DNA of 64,000 nucleotides. Origin: Dryas octopetala. Taxonomy: Eukaryota; Streptophyta; Magnoliopsida; Rosales; Rosaceae. Shown in pieces: positions 62,884 to 64,000 of this stretch. The stretch lies in NCBI GenBank assembly GCA_963921425.1, contig OY992832.1, positions 14,197,249 to 14,261,248 on the forward strand, read 5' to 3'. The first letter of the stretch is position 1. Every line of letters starts with the position of its first letter. The notes below the pieces were generated by a model. That model worked only from the letters and a program-made list of their open reading frames with translations. It had not been told where the DNA came from and searched no databases. A program made the translations under genes and the position numbers.

Positions 62884-63530
62884 TAGGGGTGGGTAAAAAT
62901 ACCGAAATACCGAAAAATACCGATACCGAACCGATTTTATACCGAAAAATACCGATACCGAAAATACCGATGAATTTGGCAACGGTATTGGTTTACAAAA
63001 CCCGGTACCGACGGTATACCGATACCGACCGCATATTGAAAAAATATAATTAAAATAATTCATTTTTATACATTTCTATACTATACTGGTATACCCTAAA
63101 TATAAAATACTTAGTATTACTTTTCTATATAATTTATAATTTTATATAATACATTTCTAATTTTCTATAATTTATATCAAACATATATAAATTTATAAAC
63201 CCTAAACCTATAACTTATTACTTATATGTTTTTTAATTTATATAATACATTTTTATATAATATTATACTAAATTATAAACCCTATATAGTATATAGTATA
63301 TGTACATGATATCTCATACTGAATTACTAATTTCTATACCCTAATAGTCTAATACTATAAATTTATAATTCATAGATTCATGATTGGTAACTTAGAGTTT
63401 GGTATATAGTATATAATATAATACTATAATATGATATAATATGGTATAGTATAGTATAATATGATAATATTAGTAGTTTAGTATATTAATATAATATGAT
63501 AATACTAGAAATTTTAAATTTTTATTCAAC
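62884..63530. mobile_element. hAT-like element, left end with ACCGAAATACCG repeats
   Basis: Starts TAGGGGTGGGTAAAAATACC, a typical plant hAT terminus, followed by many ATACCGA motifs to about 63030 and then a very AT-rich core. The right end is not recognisable, so the element may be truncated. Confidence 0.5.
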
Positions 63531-63564
63531 TATGGTTTTAAGAGGTTTTTAAAGGATGTTGAAT

Positions 63565-64000
63565 TGTGAAGCCCCGTATTTTTTTTCTAAGATTTATTTT
63601 GAAAAGTATTTTAAAGATTTTGGAATTTACTTGGAAAATAAGAAGAGTTTTGATTTAATTTGGGCTTGACTCAAAGTTGACTTTTAAAACTAGTAGACTT
63701 TTGATTTTGACTTTTGGCCCATTAGAAAGGTCTCGAGCTTACGATTTCATAGACACGTAGCACACGTTGATCAGAATTACAGTTTAGAAGTTACGGATCA
63801 TACAAGTGTGGGGCAATTGTGTAAAATTTGCATAAGGGTTTTAAAAGCCCATTTTAATTTCTGAAATCCCTCATTCTCTCTCCTCTCTCCTCTCTCCAGA
63901 AATTTCAACAAGTTTCTCTCTCTCTCTCTCTCGCTCTCTTATTCTCACTTCTCTCTCTCTCGGGCAGCATTCCCTGCACACACCCAGCTCCACCCAAGTC
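63565..64000 (+). mobile_element. Possible start of a Ty3/gypsy-type LTR
   Basis: TGTGAAGCCCCGTATT at 63565 resembles the start of many plant gypsy LTRs. GACTTTTGATTTTGACTTTT and a CT-rich stretch (63880-63960) follow, up to the window edge. No second LTR is available for confirmation. Confidence 0.35.

Overview
The window is nuclear DNA from a flowering plant, almost certainly a dicot. It is AT-rich, its genes have short GT-AG introns, and it carries plant-type polyubiquitin, an ACD6-like ankyrin gene, an NDR1 homologue, a plant ABCB transporter and many plant DNA transposons. I cannot name the species; a woody eudicot would fit.

Layout. 1-8.1 kb: two tandem copies of an ACD6-like ankyrin/PGG locus on the minus strand. 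One is cut by the left edge; the other is complete (2571-4910) and has a 1.6 kb Mutator-like element just upstream of its start. 8.2-32.7 kb: a triplicated F-box locus. Copy A (8.25-15.96 kb) is a pseudogene, copy B (23.35-24.8 kb) keeps only a sliver of the gene, and copy C (25.1-32.7 kb) is nearly intact but loses its C-terminus to a 1-bp deletion. Between A and B lie a nest of transposons (16.86-20.52 kb) and a seven-unit polyubiquitin gene (21282-22883).

34.3-40.2 kb: a complete seven-exon ABCB transporter. 41.5-42.1 kb: NDR1. 43.1-44.1 kb: a transposon carrying a long hairpin. 44.5-47.5 kb: the TRAPP subunit BET3/TRAPPC3. 48-58.2 kb: a LINE remnant, several MITE/SINE-like repeats, a four-unit polyubiquitin gene (52374-53291, minus) and a small family of secreted cysteine-rich 2S-albumin-like genes (two intact, one broken). 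58.5-59.6 kb: a second copy of one hAT family, interrupted by a 200-base run of N. 59.9-61.7 kb: translation factor eIF1 (SUI1). The right end holds the start of another hAT-like repeat and a possible LTR.

The genes do not form one pathway. Two have families known in immunity (ACD6-like, NDR1), F-box and polyubiquitin belong to protein turnover, and eIF1, TRAPPC3 and ubiquitin are housekeeping. The clearest structural signal is transposon activity: four insertions can be placed to the base by exact 8- or 9-bp target-site duplications, and one of these elements lies inside another.
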